Notes: a model not told the origin generated them from the letters alone. Counted from the first letter of the stretch, positions 1 through 9,728 are shown. The stretch: DNA of 64,000 nt from Pseudomonas arsenicoxydans (GCF_006438915.1 NZ_RCZE01000007.1:124001-188000), one strand, 5' to 3'. Translations and numbers: made by a program.

Positions 1-56
1 ATGAAGTCGCGATCACGGCTGCGGTCGATGATCGCGGCGGGACGAATCTGACGCAT
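1..56 (-). CDS. tadA: tRNA adenosine(34) deaminase TadA, N-terminal fragment
   Basis: Only the first 18 codons are present; the gene runs off the left edge. The peptide begins MRQIRPAAIIDRSRDRDF, which I recall as the start of Pseudomonas TadA, the enzyme that edits A34 to inosine in tRNA-Arg. The ATG shares one base with the TGA of the multicopper oxidase, so the two are translationally coupled. tadA usually lies next to guaA in pseudomonads; here the oxidase and a giant toxin-like gene lie between them. No catalytic motif is in the window, so the call rests on the N-terminus and neighbourhood. Confidence 0.55.
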   Translation of the reverse strand, partial: MRQIRPAAIIDRSRDRDF

Positions 57-1432
57 CACGCCACCTCGATGGCGGCCATCAGGCCGGTTTCCATGTGATC
101 GATCACATGGCAGTGGAACATCCAGATGCCCGGGTTATCCGCCACCAACGCCACTTGCGCACGTTCGTTCTTGCCCAACAGATACGTGTCGGTGAAGTAC
201 GGAATGACTTTGTGCCGGTTCGAGGCGATGACCTTGAAGCTCATGCCGTGCAAGTGAATCGGGTGCTGATACTGAGTCATGTTCTTCAATTCGAAAATGT
301 AGCTCTTGCCCTTCTCGAGCTTGGCAATCGGGCGGTCAGCGCAAGTCTTGTCCGTGATGTCCCACGCCTTGCCGTTGATTTGCCACAGGCTGGGCGGTTT
401 GCCGTTATCGACATTTACCGACACCGAGCCCACCCACTCGAAATTGAAGTTGAGTTTCTCGGCATTAGCCAGGTCCGGCTCGGCGATCGGGTTGGCAGGC
501 AGCGCCGGCGGCCATGGTGTCGGTGCGTCGGTATTCGCCACTGAACGCAAGGTGCCCAGGCGAACCGGTCCGTTGCGCAGGGACAATTCCTCACCGGCCG
601 GCGGCGCCTTGATCGCCAGGCAAATTCGCATGCCGGGGCCCAGCCAGTATTCCTTGCCCAGCGGGCGCGGCTCAATGGGATTGCCGTCCAGTGCGTAGAT
701 CTGCGCGTCGACACCGGGGATGTTGAGTCGATAGGTCAGGGTGTTATCGAGGTTGAGCACGCGCACTCGGGTGATCTGTCCGGCGGGCAAATCGATCACC
801 GCTTGCGAGACGCCATTGATGGTCGACAAACGTCCCGCCGTACCGCCGCGCGCGGCTTCACGAGGAATGCTGAACGCAACGAACGCGCCCTCTTCATCGA
901 CGTGCCAGCTCTTGAGGCTCAGGGTTTTTTCGTACTTGAAACCGGTGGGCTCACGCTCCTCGATGATCAGCGGACCGACCAGCCCGCGACCAAGCTCTTC
1001 GCTGCTGTTCACGTGCGGGTGATACCAATAGCTGCCCGCGTCGGGCACGCGGAATTTGTAATCGAAGTATTCCCCCGGCAGCACCGGCAGTTGCGAAACG
1101 TAAGGCACGCCATCCATCTCCAGCGGCAGGCGGATGCCGTGCCAGTGAATGGTGGTCGCCACAGGCAGGTGGTTGATAAAACGCACCCGCAACCAGTCGC
1201 CCTGCCGGACGCGCAATTCAGTACCCGGTGCCGACGGGCCGAATGCCCAGGCTTCGGTCTTGTGCCCGGCCACCAGTTCGACGTCCAGCGGTGCTGCGAT
1301 CAGTTCGTAGTCGTGACCTGCGTCAGCGTCGGCCATCTTGCCCAACCAGTAACGCGACGCGCCCCCCGCTCCGACACCAACGACAACAAGACCGGCCAGG
1401 CCACCGAGGATTTGGCGACGGGTAAAGGACAT
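56..1432 (-). CDS. Multicopper oxidase, Tat-exported
   Basis: A 458-residue three-domain multicopper oxidase of the CueO/SufI/laccase type. The protein opens with a twin-arginine signal (TRRQILGG) followed by a hydrophobic Gly/Ala/Val stretch, so export to the periplasm is likely. All four copper-binding motifs are visible: HWHG, WYHPH, HPIHLHG and a C-terminal HCHVIDHMETGLM that supplies type 1 and type 3 ligands and a possible axial Met. The family oxidises cuprous ions or phenolics with reduction of oxygen to water. An in-frame extension upstream is possible, but the Tat signal fixes the start at 1432. Its stop overlaps the start of tadA by one base. The substrate cannot be told from sequence. 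Confidence 0.9.
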   Translation of the reverse strand: MSFTRRQILGGLAGLVVVGVGAGGASRYWLGKMADADAGHDYELIAAPLDVELVAGHKTEAWAFGPSAPGTELRVRQGDWLRVRFINHLPVATTIHWHGIRLPLEMDGVPYVSQLPVLPGEYFDYKFRVPDAGSYWYHPHVNSSEELGRGLVGPLIIEEREPTGFKYEKTLSLKSWHVDEEGAFVAFSIPREAARGGTAGRLSTINGVSQAVIDLPAGQITRVRVLNLDNTLTYRLNIPGVDAQIYALDGNPIEPRPLGKEYWLGPGMRICLAIKAPPAGEELSLRNGPVRLGTLRSVANTDAPTPWPPALPANPIAEPDLANAEKLNFNFEWVGSVSVNVDNGKPPSLWQINGKAWDITDKTCADRPIAKLEKGKSYIFELKNMTQYQHPIHLHGMSFKVIASNRHKVIPYFTDTYLLGKNERAQVALVADNPGIWMFHCHVIDHMETGLMAAIEVA

Positions 1433-1698
1433 GAACTTAACTACCTCACGTATCAGCGACAGGCACCAAGGCCTGCAAAAGGCGAATACGATACACCTGC
1501 GGTTGAGAAACAGTAAGGGTGGGGTGGCAATGGGACACAGGGAGATCAAGGCTGGCAAAGCACGACACGTTGTTCTTTTCGGATGTGGCACGGCGCTGAC
1601 CCTACACGGTCACGAAAGGCATGTGGGTATAACTATGTAGTGCACGTGCCTTGAGCAAACGGGTCATCCTCACGGCCCATTTCTCATGGAGCGAGAGC
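1433..1698. other. Divergent intergenic region, oxidase / toxin-like gene
   Basis: 266 bases between the divergent starts. A TATAAC at 1628-1633 is a possible -10 for the rightward gene but has no convincing -35. A GGAG at 1688-1691 is the ribosome binding site that decides the ATG at 1699 over the in-frame codon at 1651. I see no operator or repeat. Confidence 0.4.
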
Positions 1699-4600
1699 AT
1701 GCCCGTTGATCAGAGTACCGAAGCCTTACCCAATGCTGCCGACAAGGAGCAGCTGAAAACAATTGCCCCCGTGGTTGTGACAGCCTGCCCGGGCTTGAAG
1801 GAAGAAGCCCACGCGGTCGCCAGCGAAATCCTGAAAAAATACGGCATCACCGGCATGGACCCGGATGAGGTCTGGTGGCACCGGTTCGATAACGTCTCGG
1901 CCAGCAGCACCAGAGCCTTTCTGGGTTGGGAGCACGCCCCCAAACCCTGTGAATCATTGACCCTGACGCAACTGGTCATCCAGGGATACCGCGTCACCGA
2001 CCAAGACGACGCCCTCGAACTGAACAGTAACGGCGGGTTTTACACAGCAGATGCAAGCGCCAGCATTTTCAATGAAACCAATGAAGTGCGGATGTACCCC
2101 AGCAAGGTCCTCACGGACCTGTGGGAGATGAACCTCAGTGAACGCTATCTGAATAAACTGAACGCGTTCTGGGCCACTCATTTCGATGACTTCCGGACGC
2201 TGGCCAAAGGTAACTACCTCAGCAAGGCCGTCGAGGCGCGGCAAAACGGTCAACTGGAAGAGGAGGATTTTCAGACCGTCGTCAGGGCCGCCGTCGGTGC
2301 TGCGACCTGGCCGATCACCCTGGCGACCCTGCAGTCCCAAACCAAGCCGCCTGCAGATCTTCGTGTTTGCGCATTGGATGTCGCAGGGCATGTCGCCACC
2401 GATATTCTGCGCATCGTTGACCGCAACGGTCGGCAGATCACTTACGTTCCCGGCGCCGCACAGGCTTTCCACGTGCACCCGACACCGACGGACATGCACT
2501 GGTGGACTTTGCTGCAAATGAATGAGGAGCAGCCGCGCACCGAGTTCATGACCCATTTCCCGCTATCGGTACGTAAAGAAGTCCATGACAACATCACCCC
2601 GCTGATGAACCAGTTGGTCGGCACCTGGGGAAAATACGACCACCACTTGATCAATCAGAAAAACATCACGATCAGCGGCGATGCCTTCACTTGGCAGAGC
2701 CGGGCGGTCCAGAGCACGATGCTAGAAGAGGCGGATCTGACGCTGGTGACCCACGGACAAATGCGCAAACAGCTTTGGCTGGGTTACCTGACAGCCGGGC
2801 TGCATGTGTTTGGCCCCTTGGCGGTGATGGGCTGGCCAATCGCGTTGCCGGTGATCGGGGCCAGCATCGCCGCGATGGGCTTGAACATCGACAAGGCGGT
2901 CAATGGCAAAACGGCGGCGCAACGCAAGGCTGGCGTCATCGGCGCGGTGCTCGATGGCATCAATGTCCTGTTCAATATCCCGATGCTCAAGGAAGCCAGT
3001 GTTCTGGATGAAGTCGGGGCTTCAGTGGATGCCGCCGAAGCCGCCGACATGGCTTCGCTGAGGGAGTCGGACACTGCCGCTGAATCTACCGTAACGGAAG
3101 ATCCGCGCGAGCCCGACAGTGCAGAGTCGAATCGCCCTCAACCCGACGGGTCACCTTTATCGCCGAAAGAACCGGTTGTAGTGCCTGAACAATGGCAATG
3201 CCATGAGCCGCTGGAAGGCGCAATGCTGTCTACCCAGAGCGGAAAATTTCAGGGGATCTATTCGCTCAATTCCAACCCATCGACCGCGATCAGGATGAAC
3301 GACGTAGCCTATTACGTGCGCTTCGAAGCCGATGCCAACGGTGGCGGCAAATGGGCAATTATTGATCCAGAAAACCCCGACGCTTTCTCGGGCTCGCTTC
3401 CCGTTCGCCTGAACGTTGACGGTCAGTGGGAACTGATGACCCGCACAGGCCTGAAAGGAGGAATGCAATCGCCGCCCACCAACACGTTGGGTGAGTCCTC
3501 TCTACCCCAAGACGGGGCATGGGCGCAGGAACCCGGCACTTATGTAAAAAAACTGCGAAGTCCCCGCATGAGGGAATGGGCCCTCGGCGGTCCGGATGAG
3601 TTTATTACGGTTATTGAGGAAGAAGGACATGAAGTACAGACCAGTCGATTTGCCTGGCATCAGCGCATTGCACGTAACCGGCTGATACACGACGCCGAAG
3701 CCTACTACGAAGCTCATCCACCGTTGCCACCCGTGCAAACTTCTTCCCCCCCTCCGTTCAAAACGGCGGCAGAGCTGTTTCAAACAGCATCCGAACAAAA
3801 GTCCGGGTTGGTCTTGGGTCAGACTCCGGGCAGCATCGCCGGTAGAAAATTGTTGATCGAATATATGCCAACACTGGCGAAACTGGGGTTCAAGAGGCTC
3901 TATCTTCAAGGGCTACTGACCAACGCCAATCAAGTTGATCTGGACACTTTCGCTCGCACCGGGGAAATGCCCGCAGAGCTCGAAGACTACCTGCAGAAAC
4001 TCGATCTCAAGACGGGTCAGGACCCGGAGGGAAAGTTCACTTCCCTGGAACTCGTGAAGGCCGCCAATGCGCAGCATATCCGTGTTCAAGCCGTCGACTG
4101 CGCGATTACTTACAACATCAATGGTCATGTCAGCCTCGAGCCGCAACAACAAATGGCACGAAGTTTTTTTGCTGGCGAAGTCATTCAACTGAATGAGCAA
4201 GCGCACGGATCAGCCAGTTGGGTGGCGTTGGTCAATCGGGAAAACATGAGCACCTTCAGGAGTTATCAAGGCATCAGTGAACAGGTGGGCGCTGTGAGTG
4301 TGCGCATCGATGAGGTGAGCCCCGGACTGGCGGAGCCCATTACAGCCGATTCCGGAGCGGCGGTGGTGTATGAGGACTCTGCGGACACGCCTGTCTATGA
4401 TCTTCATGAAGCCTCCTTTGAGGACTTGAACGCCGTACAGTCATCCATCAAAGGCGCTTGGCGGCTGCCAGTGGAAACGCCCTGGACCTATAGATCCTCG
4501 ACAAACCTGAAAGCCCTGTTGCCGGAGTCAGGCATGTACACCTTTCAGCGTTCTGATAGCGCCGTGCTTTTGGTCTATCGCAATGCCAACAAGCAGATAG

Positions 4601-6429
4601 AAGAAACCATTATCAAAACGATGCCCGGCGGATACATCGAACTCGATTCCCCCCTATGGCCGGACTTCGTCTTCAAGCCTTTCAATAATCTTGAAGCACT
4701 TAAAAACGCACTCGCCGCGAAGGGCATGAAACTCATGGGCTGGCCTGTCCAGCCGTTGGAAACGGCGGATGCCGTTGAACAAGTCGCCACTCAGAACACA
4801 ACCTCCGAGGCATTCGGGACAGGCCAGGTGCTCGAAAAGCTCACTCCGACACTGCCTGAAATCGAGCCACAGACCGCAGTACCGGAGCACTGGCAGAGTA
4901 ATGAAATTCTGGAAAGCGAGGCTCCTCTGGCCACCAGCGGAAAATTCCAGGGCATCTATTCGCTGAACTCAAACCCGTCCACCGCGATCCTGATGAACGA
5001 TCAGTCCTACTACGTGCGTTATGAAGCCGACATCAATGGCGGCGGAACCTGGGCCATCATCGACCCGGCTAACCCACATGCCTCCACGGGTTCAATGCCG
5101 GTGCGATTGAATGGCGAGGGCGAATGGAAGCTGGCACCGAAAAGCGAATTGAGGGGCGGTGGCAAGGACCTGCCCGACCCCGTTCCCGGCTCCTCCACAG
5201 GAACCACCCATGCCCGGCCACCGGCCAGGTTTTTCAGACACTTGACTAAATACGACGCCCCCAATGGTCGCTCCTTGAACTTCCTGGCACTGGGAAAAAA
5301 AGAAACGCACATCAAAATTGTTAACCTTCCCGATGGGACCCTGAAAGGGGTGACTCCTTACGAAGAGTTCATCGCCGAACGACGTACTTCACTGGTGAAA
5401 GATGCGCGCGCATTCCATGCCCCAAAAAACTTCTTCGCCTCATTGCCCGCGCGTCCGGTACAGCCTGTTATCACGCCATCCATGACGCTCTCGGAGCTCA
5501 TTGAGAAAATATTCGAGGCCGCACCCGGGTTAGTCATCGGTGAGAGTCAGGATCGCATTGCCAGCATGCGGTTCCTCATCGAGAACATGCAGACGCTGGC
5601 AAAGCATGGCGTCAAGACGATCTACATGCACCGTCTGCTAAACGACTTCATTCAGGTCGCCCTGAATACTTTTGCCGAATCAGGGCAAATGGATGGCATG
5701 TTGGAACTGTATTTGAAACAGCTCCAGACCGACCCTGCCGGTCAGTTCACCCCCCTTGAGGTTGTCCGAACTGCGCGTCAGTACGGCATTCGAATCCAGG
5801 CCACTGATTGCTTCGCGAGCTATCGGTATGAAGGCGCTTCCTTTGGCGTCACTTCACAACAATCCATCAAGAATTACCTCACTCATACGATCATCCAGGC
5901 CAACGAAGCCTACAGTCCCGGGAAGTGGGTAGCGCTGACTGGCCAGGAAAACACCAACACGTTCAGGGGCATCGCTGGCATCAGCGAAACAGAGGGGGGG
6001 ATCGGTTTACGGATTGAAGAGGTACGTCCTGATCAGAGTCTGCACATCGAGATAGACCATGGAATCGAGGTCGGCCGTGACGTTCCGCTACAACCGCAAA
6101 TGAACGGCGACTTTGACACTTTGTATGCCGACGTCAGCCTGGAAATGCCCACGCCTGCCATTCAACGAACACAGGAAGCAATCCTTCGACTCCTCTACCG
6201 TGCAGGCATGTTCACCATCGAGCGATCAGAAGATACCTGGACGTTGATCCATCGCAGCAGGACCGGTGAGATTGTGCGCACGATGATTGAGCGAACGGAG
6301 GGTGGCGCCTTTCTGATCAACCGTCCCGCCTGGACCGATATGCATCAAGTCAGCTACCAAAATATTGGCCTTCTTGTGCGAGCGCTCAACCGCATGGGTA
6401 TGACGCTTGAAGGGCGTCTGCCCGTGTAA
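1699..6429 (+). CDS. Giant toxin-like protein with duplicated ChaN-like modules
   Basis: A 1,576-residue protein resembling Pseudomonas 'membrane-targeted effector domain' / dermonecrotic-toxin-like proteins. Residues about 1-350 match the DUF6543-type N-terminal region as I recall it. A hydrophobic stretch at about 358-398 could insert into a membrane, and an acidic Pro/Ser linker follows. The rest is a tandem duplication: module 1 at about 495-1017 and module 2 at about 1061-1576. Each has a beta-rich unit (GKFQGIYSLNSNPSTAI in both), a ChaN/Tiki-like domain (LVLGQTPG and LVIGESQD; VDC and TDC; WVAL) and a C-terminal unit. Both copies lack the histidines I expect after the first glycine and in the WVALxG..H segment, so activity may be lost or altered. 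There is no signal peptide. The gene is monocistronic. Family assignment is from memory; the function is unproven. Confidence 0.7.
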   Translation: MPVDQSTEALPNAADKEQLKTIAPVVVTACPGLKEEAHAVASEILKKYGITGMDPDEVWWHRFDNVSASSTRAFLGWEHAPKPCESLTLTQLVIQGYRVTDQDDALELNSNGGFYTADASASIFNETNEVRMYPSKVLTDLWEMNLSERYLNKLNAFWATHFDDFRTLAKGNYLSKAVEARQNGQLEEEDFQTVVRAAVGAATWPITLATLQSQTKPPADLRVCALDVAGHVATDILRIVDRNGRQITYVPGAAQAFHVHPTPTDMHWWTLLQMNEEQPRTEFMTHFPLSVRKEVHDNITPLMNQLVGTWGKYDHHLINQKNITISGDAFTWQSRAVQSTMLEEADLTLVTHGQMRKQLWLGYLTAGLHVFGPLAVMGWPIALPVIGASIAAMGLNIDKAVNGKTAAQRKAGVIGAVLDGINVLFNIPMLKEASVLDEVGASVDAAEAADMASLRESDTAAESTVTEDPREPDSAESNRPQPDGSPLSPKEPVVVPEQWQCHEPLEGAMLSTQSGKFQGIYSLNSNPSTAIRMNDVAYYVRFEADANGGGKWAIIDPENPDAFSGSLPVRLNVDGQWELMTRTGLKGGMQSPPTNTLGESSLPQDGAWAQEPGTYVKKLRSPRMREWALGGPDEFITVIEEEGHEVQTSRFAWHQRIARNRLIHDAEAYYEAHPPLPPVQTSSPPPFKTAAELFQTASEQKSGLVLGQTPGSIAGRKLLIEYMPTLAKLGFKRLYLQGLLTNANQVDLDTFARTGEMPAELEDYLQKLDLKTGQDPEGKFTSLELVKAANAQHIRVQAVDCAITYNINGHVSLEPQQQMARSFFAGEVIQLNEQAHGSASWVALVNRENMSTFRSYQGISEQVGAVSVRIDEVSPGLAEPITADSGAAVVYEDSADTPVYDLHEASFEDLNAVQSSIKGAWRLPVETPWTYRSSTNLKALLPESGMYTFQRSDSAVLLVYRNANKQIEETIIKTMPGGYIELDSPLWPDFVFKPFNNLEALKNALAAKGMKLMGWPVQPLETADAVEQVATQNTTSEAFGTGQVLEKLTPTLPEIEPQTAVPEHWQSNEILESEAPLATSGKFQGIYSLNSNPSTAILMNDQSYYVRYEADINGGGTWAIIDPANPHASTGSMPVRLNGEGEWKLAPKSELRGGGKDLPDPVPGSSTGTTHARPPARFFRHLTKYDAPNGRSLNFLALGKKETHIKIVNLPDGTLKGVTPYEEFIAERRTSLVKDARAFHAPKNFFASLPARPVQPVITPSMTLSELIEKIFEAAPGLVIGESQDRIASMRFLIENMQTLAKHGVKTIYMHRLLNDFIQVALNTFAESGQMDGMLELYLKQLQTDPAGQFTPLEVVRTARQYGIRIQATDCFASYRYEGASFGVTSQQSIKNYLTHTIIQANEAYSPGKWVALTGQENTNTFRGIAGISETEGGIGLRIEEVRPDQSLHIEIDHGIEVGRDVPLQPQMNGDFDTLYADVSLEMPTPAIQRTQEAILRLLYRAGMFTIERSEDTWTLIHRSRTGEIVRTMIERTEGGAFLINRPAWTDMHQVSYQNIGLLVRALNRMGMTLEGRLPV
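3181..6429 (+). repeat. Intragenic tandem module duplication (period about 1,698 bp)
   Basis: Copy 1 starts at 3181 and copy 2 at 4879. The best conserved DNA is 3238-3291 against 4936-4989, a 54-base block with only a handful of differences, mostly synonymous. The downstream ChaN-like parts (from about 3769 and 5494) have diverged more strongly. The duplication is in frame. Confidence 0.85.
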
Positions 6430-6454
6430 CCAAGCAGGACCTGATACGCAAAAA

Positions 6455-6480
6455 GCCCCGTGAACTTACGCTCACGGGGC
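6455..6480 (-). terminator. Rho-independent terminator of guaA
   Basis: A perfect nine-base-pair stem (GCCCCGTGA / TCACGGGGC) with an eight-base loop. On the minus strand it is followed by TTTTT, so it ends the guaBA transcript. On the plus strand only a weak CTTTG follows, so it may partly stop the toxin-like gene too. Confidence 0.85.
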
Positions 6481-6516
6481 CTTTGAGGTGTTACGGACGA
6501 TCAGTTGAAACCGGGA

Positions 6517-8094
6517 TCACTCCCACTCAATCGTCGCAGGCGGCTTGCTCGACACGTCGTAAGTGACGCGGGAGATGCCTTCGATTTCATTGATGATGCG
6601 GCCGCTGACGGTTTCCAGCAGTTCGTAAGGCAGGTGAGCCCAACGCGCGGTCATGAAGTCGATGGTTTCAACGGCGCGCAGGGCTACGACCCAGGCGTAA
6701 CGACGGCCATCGCCTACAACGCCAACCGACTTCACCGGTTGGAACACTACGAAGGCTTGGCTGACTTTGTGGTACCAGTCGGCCTTGCGCAGTTCTTCGA
6801 TGAAGATGTGGTCGGCACGACGCAGCAGGTCGGCGTATTCCTTCTTCACTTCACCGAGAATCCGCACGCCCAGGCCCGGGCCCGGGAATGGGTGACGGTA
6901 GACCATGTCGTACGGCAGGCCGAGTTCCAGGCCCAGACGACGGACTTCGTCCTTGAACAGCTCGCGCAGTGGCTCGACCAGTTTCAGGTTCATCTCTTCC
7001 GGCAGGCCGCCCACGTTGTGGTGCGACTTGATCACGTGAGCCTTGCCGCTTTTGGCGCCAGCCGACTCAATCACGTCCGGGTAGATGGTGCCTTGGGCGA
7101 GGTACTTGATGTTGTCCAGTTTGTTGGACTGGGCATCGAAGACGTCGATGAAGGTACGGCCGATGATCTTGCGTTTCTTCTCTGGGTCGCTTTCGCCAGC
7201 CAGGTTGTTCAGGAACTGATCTTCGGCGTTGGCGCGGATCACCTTGACGCCCATGTTCTCGGCGAACATGGCCATCACTTGCTCGCCTTCGTGCAGACGC
7301 AGCAGGCCGTTGTCGACGAAGACGCAAGTCAGTTGGTCGCCGATGGCTTTGTGCAGCAATGCAGCCACTACCGAGGAGTCAACGCCGCCGGACAGGCCGA
7401 GCAGTACGTTGTCGGTGCCGACCTGGGCGCGAATGTTGGCGATGGCGTCTTCAGCAATCTTCGAAGGCGTCCACAGGGCTTCGCAGCCGCAGATGTCGAG
7501 GATGAAGCGCGAGAGGATGCGACCGCCCTGCTTGGTGTGGGTCACTTCCGGGTGGAACTGCACGCCGTAGTAGCCGCGAGCGTCGTTGAACATGCCGGCG
7601 ATCGGGCAGCTTGGGGTGCTGGCGAGGATGTGGAAGTCCTGCGGCATCTTGGTGACCTTGTCACCGTGGCTCATCCACACGTCGAGGCCGAACAGGCCGT
7701 CGGCGTCGATGTGGTCTTCGATCCCGTCGAGCAGGCGGCTCTTGCCGACCACGTCAACGCGAGCGTAACCGAACTCACGCAGCTCGGAACCTTCAACCTT
7801 GCCACCCAGCTGTTCAGCCATGGTCTGCATGCCGTAGCAGATACCGAAGACCGGCACGCCCAGGTCAAACACCGCTTGCGGGCAGCGCGGGCTGTCGGCG
7901 ACGTGCACGGACTCGGGGCCGCCGGCGAGAATGACGCCTTTTGGAGCGAATTCGCGGATCGCTTCGTCGTCCATGTCGAACGGATGCAGTTCGCAATACA
8001 CGCCGATTTCGCGCACGCGGCGGGCGATCAGCTGGGTGTACTGGGAACCGAAGTCGAGGATCAGGATGCGGTGGGCGTGAATGTCGAGGGCCAT
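6517..8094 (-). CDS. guaA: GMP synthase (glutamine-hydrolysing)
   Basis: 525 residues, the usual length. It aminates XMP to GMP with ATP and glutamine, the last step of guanine nucleotide synthesis in the cytosol. The class I amidotransferase domain comes first, with nucleophile Cys86 in GICYGMQ and the His in FHPEVTHT. The ATP-pyrophosphatase P-loop LSGGVDSS and the C-terminal dimerisation domain ending in PPATIEWE follow. It lies 99 bases downstream of guaB and is probably cotranscribed with it. Confidence 0.98.
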   Translation of the reverse strand: MALDIHAHRILILDFGSQYTQLIARRVREIGVYCELHPFDMDDEAIREFAPKGVILAGGPESVHVADSPRCPQAVFDLGVPVFGICYGMQTMAEQLGGKVEGSELREFGYARVDVVGKSRLLDGIEDHIDADGLFGLDVWMSHGDKVTKMPQDFHILASTPSCPIAGMFNDARGYYGVQFHPEVTHTKQGGRILSRFILDICGCEALWTPSKIAEDAIANIRAQVGTDNVLLGLSGGVDSSVVAALLHKAIGDQLTCVFVDNGLLRLHEGEQVMAMFAENMGVKVIRANAEDQFLNNLAGESDPEKKRKIIGRTFIDVFDAQSNKLDNIKYLAQGTIYPDVIESAGAKSGKAHVIKSHHNVGGLPEEMNLKLVEPLRELFKDEVRRLGLELGLPYDMVYRHPFPGPGLGVRILGEVKKEYADLLRRADHIFIEELRKADWYHKVSQAFVVFQPVKSVGVVGDGRRYAWVVALRAVETIDFMTARWAHLPYELLETVSGRIINEIEGISRVTYDVSSKPPATIEWE

Positions 8095-8145
8095 GATTCA
8101 GTCTCGTCTAAGTAATTCAGAAACAGTCGTGATTCAGAAACAACT

Positions 8146-8168
8146 CGGGGCTGAATAAAACAGCCCCG
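8146..8168. other. Hairpin in the guaB-guaA spacer
   Basis: An eight-base-pair perfect stem (CGGGGCTG / CAGCCCCG) with a seven-base AT-rich loop lies between guaB and guaA. No T-run follows on either strand, so it is more likely an RNA processing or stability element than a terminator. Confidence 0.5.
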
Positions 8169-8193
8169 GTTACTTAACTTTTTGCTGGAAGCC

Positions 8194-9663
8194 TCAACCT
8201 ACGCGGTAGTTTGGCGCTTCTTTGGTGATTTGTACGTCGTGCACGTGGGACTCGGCCATGCCAGCACCGGTGATCCGCACGAACTCAGGCTTGGTGCGCA
8301 TTTCTTCGATGTCGGCACTGCCGGTGTAACCCATCGAGGAACGCAGGCCGCCCATCAGTTGATGGATGATGGCGCTCAGTGTGCCCTTGTAAGGAACACG
8401 CCCTTCGATACCTTCCGGAACGAGTTTCTCGGCGCCTGCCGAGGAGTCCTGGAAGTAACGGTCGGAGGAACCCTGAGCCTGGGACATGGCGCCCAGCGAA
8501 CCCATGCCACGGTAAGCCTTGTACGAACGCCCCTGGAACAGTTCGATCTCGCCCGGTGCTTCTTCAGTACCGGCGAACATCGAGCCCATCATCACGCAGG
8601 AAGCACCGGCTACGATGGCCTTGGACAGGTCACCGGAGAAGCGGATGCCGCCGTCGGCGATCAACGGAACGCCAGTGCCTTCAAGGGCAGCGGCGACGTT
8701 GGCGATGGCACTGATTTGCGGGACGCCGACACCGGCAACAATACGGGTGGTGCAGATCGAGCCAGGGCCGATACCGACCTTGACTGCGTCAGCGCCCGCT
8801 TCGGCCAGGGCCAGAGCGGCAGCGCCGGTGGCGATGTTGCCGCCGATGACCTGCACTTCAGGGAAATTCTGTTTGACCCAGCGAACGCGGTCGATCACGC
8901 CTTTGGAGTGGCCGTGAGCGGTGTCGACCACCACCACATCAACGCCGGCATTGACCAGGGCAGCGACGCGGTCACCGGTGTCTTTACCGGTACCGACAGC
9001 AGCGCCCACACGCAGACGACCTTGATCGTCCTTGCTGGCCAGCGGGTAAGCCTTGGCTTTTTCGATGTCGTTGACGGTCATCATGCCTTTAAGGGCGAAT
9101 TTGTCGTCGACGATCAGTACGCGTTCGATACGGTGTTTGTGCAACAACTCGCGAACGTCGTTCTTGTCGGCGCCTTCCTTGACCGTGACCAGACGCTCTT
9201 TAGGCGTCATCACTTCACGGACGGAGACGTCCAAGCGGTTCTCGAAGCGCACGTCACGGGATGTGACGATGCCGACCAGGTCGCCATCGTGCAGTACCGG
9301 AACGCCGGAGATGTTGTGCATGCGGGTCAGTTCGAACAGTTCACGAACCGTGGCGTCTGCCTCGATCGTGATCGGGTCCTTGACCACGCCGGCTTCGTAA
9401 CGCTTGACCTTGCGCACTTCGGCAGCTTGCTGCTCGATGGTCATGTTCTTGTGGATGATGCCGATGCCACCTTCCTGAGCCATGGCGATTGCCAGACGGG
9501 CTTCAGTGACGGTGTCCATGGCGGCAGAAACCAGAGGAATATTCAGCTCGATGCCACGGGTTAGGCGGGTCTTGAGACTGACTTCGTTAGGAAGTACCTC
9601 GGAATAACCGGGCACTAGGAGAATGTCGTCGAATGTCAGAGCTTCTTGGCTGATACGCAGCAT
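8194..9663 (-). CDS. guaB: IMP dehydrogenase
   Basis: 489 residues, standard for bacterial IMPDH. It oxidises IMP to XMP with NAD, the committed step to GMP. The TIM barrel carries the phosphate-binding GGNIATG segment, the catalytic loop GPGSICTTR with the active Cys, and the YRGMGS and GGLRSSMGY segments. Two CBS domains are inserted at about residues 93-205. The start MLRISQEALTFDD was chosen over an in-frame upstream ATG because it is the family N-terminus and because the predicted promoter would leave no leader for the longer form. It heads the guaB-guaA operon. Confidence 0.98.
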   Translation of the reverse strand: MLRISQEALTFDDILLVPGYSEVLPNEVSLKTRLTRGIELNIPLVSAAMDTVTEARLAIAMAQEGGIGIIHKNMTIEQQAAEVRKVKRYEAGVVKDPITIEADATVRELFELTRMHNISGVPVLHDGDLVGIVTSRDVRFENRLDVSVREVMTPKERLVTVKEGADKNDVRELLHKHRIERVLIVDDKFALKGMMTVNDIEKAKAYPLASKDDQGRLRVGAAVGTGKDTGDRVAALVNAGVDVVVVDTAHGHSKGVIDRVRWVKQNFPEVQVIGGNIATGAAALALAEAGADAVKVGIGPGSICTTRIVAGVGVPQISAIANVAAALEGTGVPLIADGGIRFSGDLSKAIVAGASCVMMGSMFAGTEEAPGEIELFQGRSYKAYRGMGSLGAMSQAQGSSDRYFQDSSAGAEKLVPEGIEGRVPYKGTLSAIIHQLMGGLRSSMGYTGSADIEEMRTKPEFVRITGAGMAESHVHDVQITKEAPNYRVG

Positions 9664-9699
9664 CGCGGGGGCTCCCGAGCGGGAAAATGGAAGCGCGCC

Positions 9700-9728
9700 A
9701 TTATAGTCAGACACCCCCTCGGGTTCAA
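9700..9728 (-). promoter_or_regulatory. Sigma-70 promoter of guaBA
   Basis: Reading the minus strand, TTGAAC (9723-9728) is separated by 17 bases from a perfect TATAAT (9700-9705), placing the transcript start about 30 bases upstream of the guaB ATG. Confidence 0.8.

Noticed and set aside
6505..8115. Long plus-strand ORF opposite guaA
   Set aside because: It is the mirror of guaA in GC-rich DNA; guaA has all motifs, and this ORF shows no domain and has an unnatural His/Val/Asp-rich composition.
8182..9564. Long plus-strand ORF opposite guaB
   Set aside because: Shadow of IMP dehydrogenase, no ribosome binding site or recognisable family.
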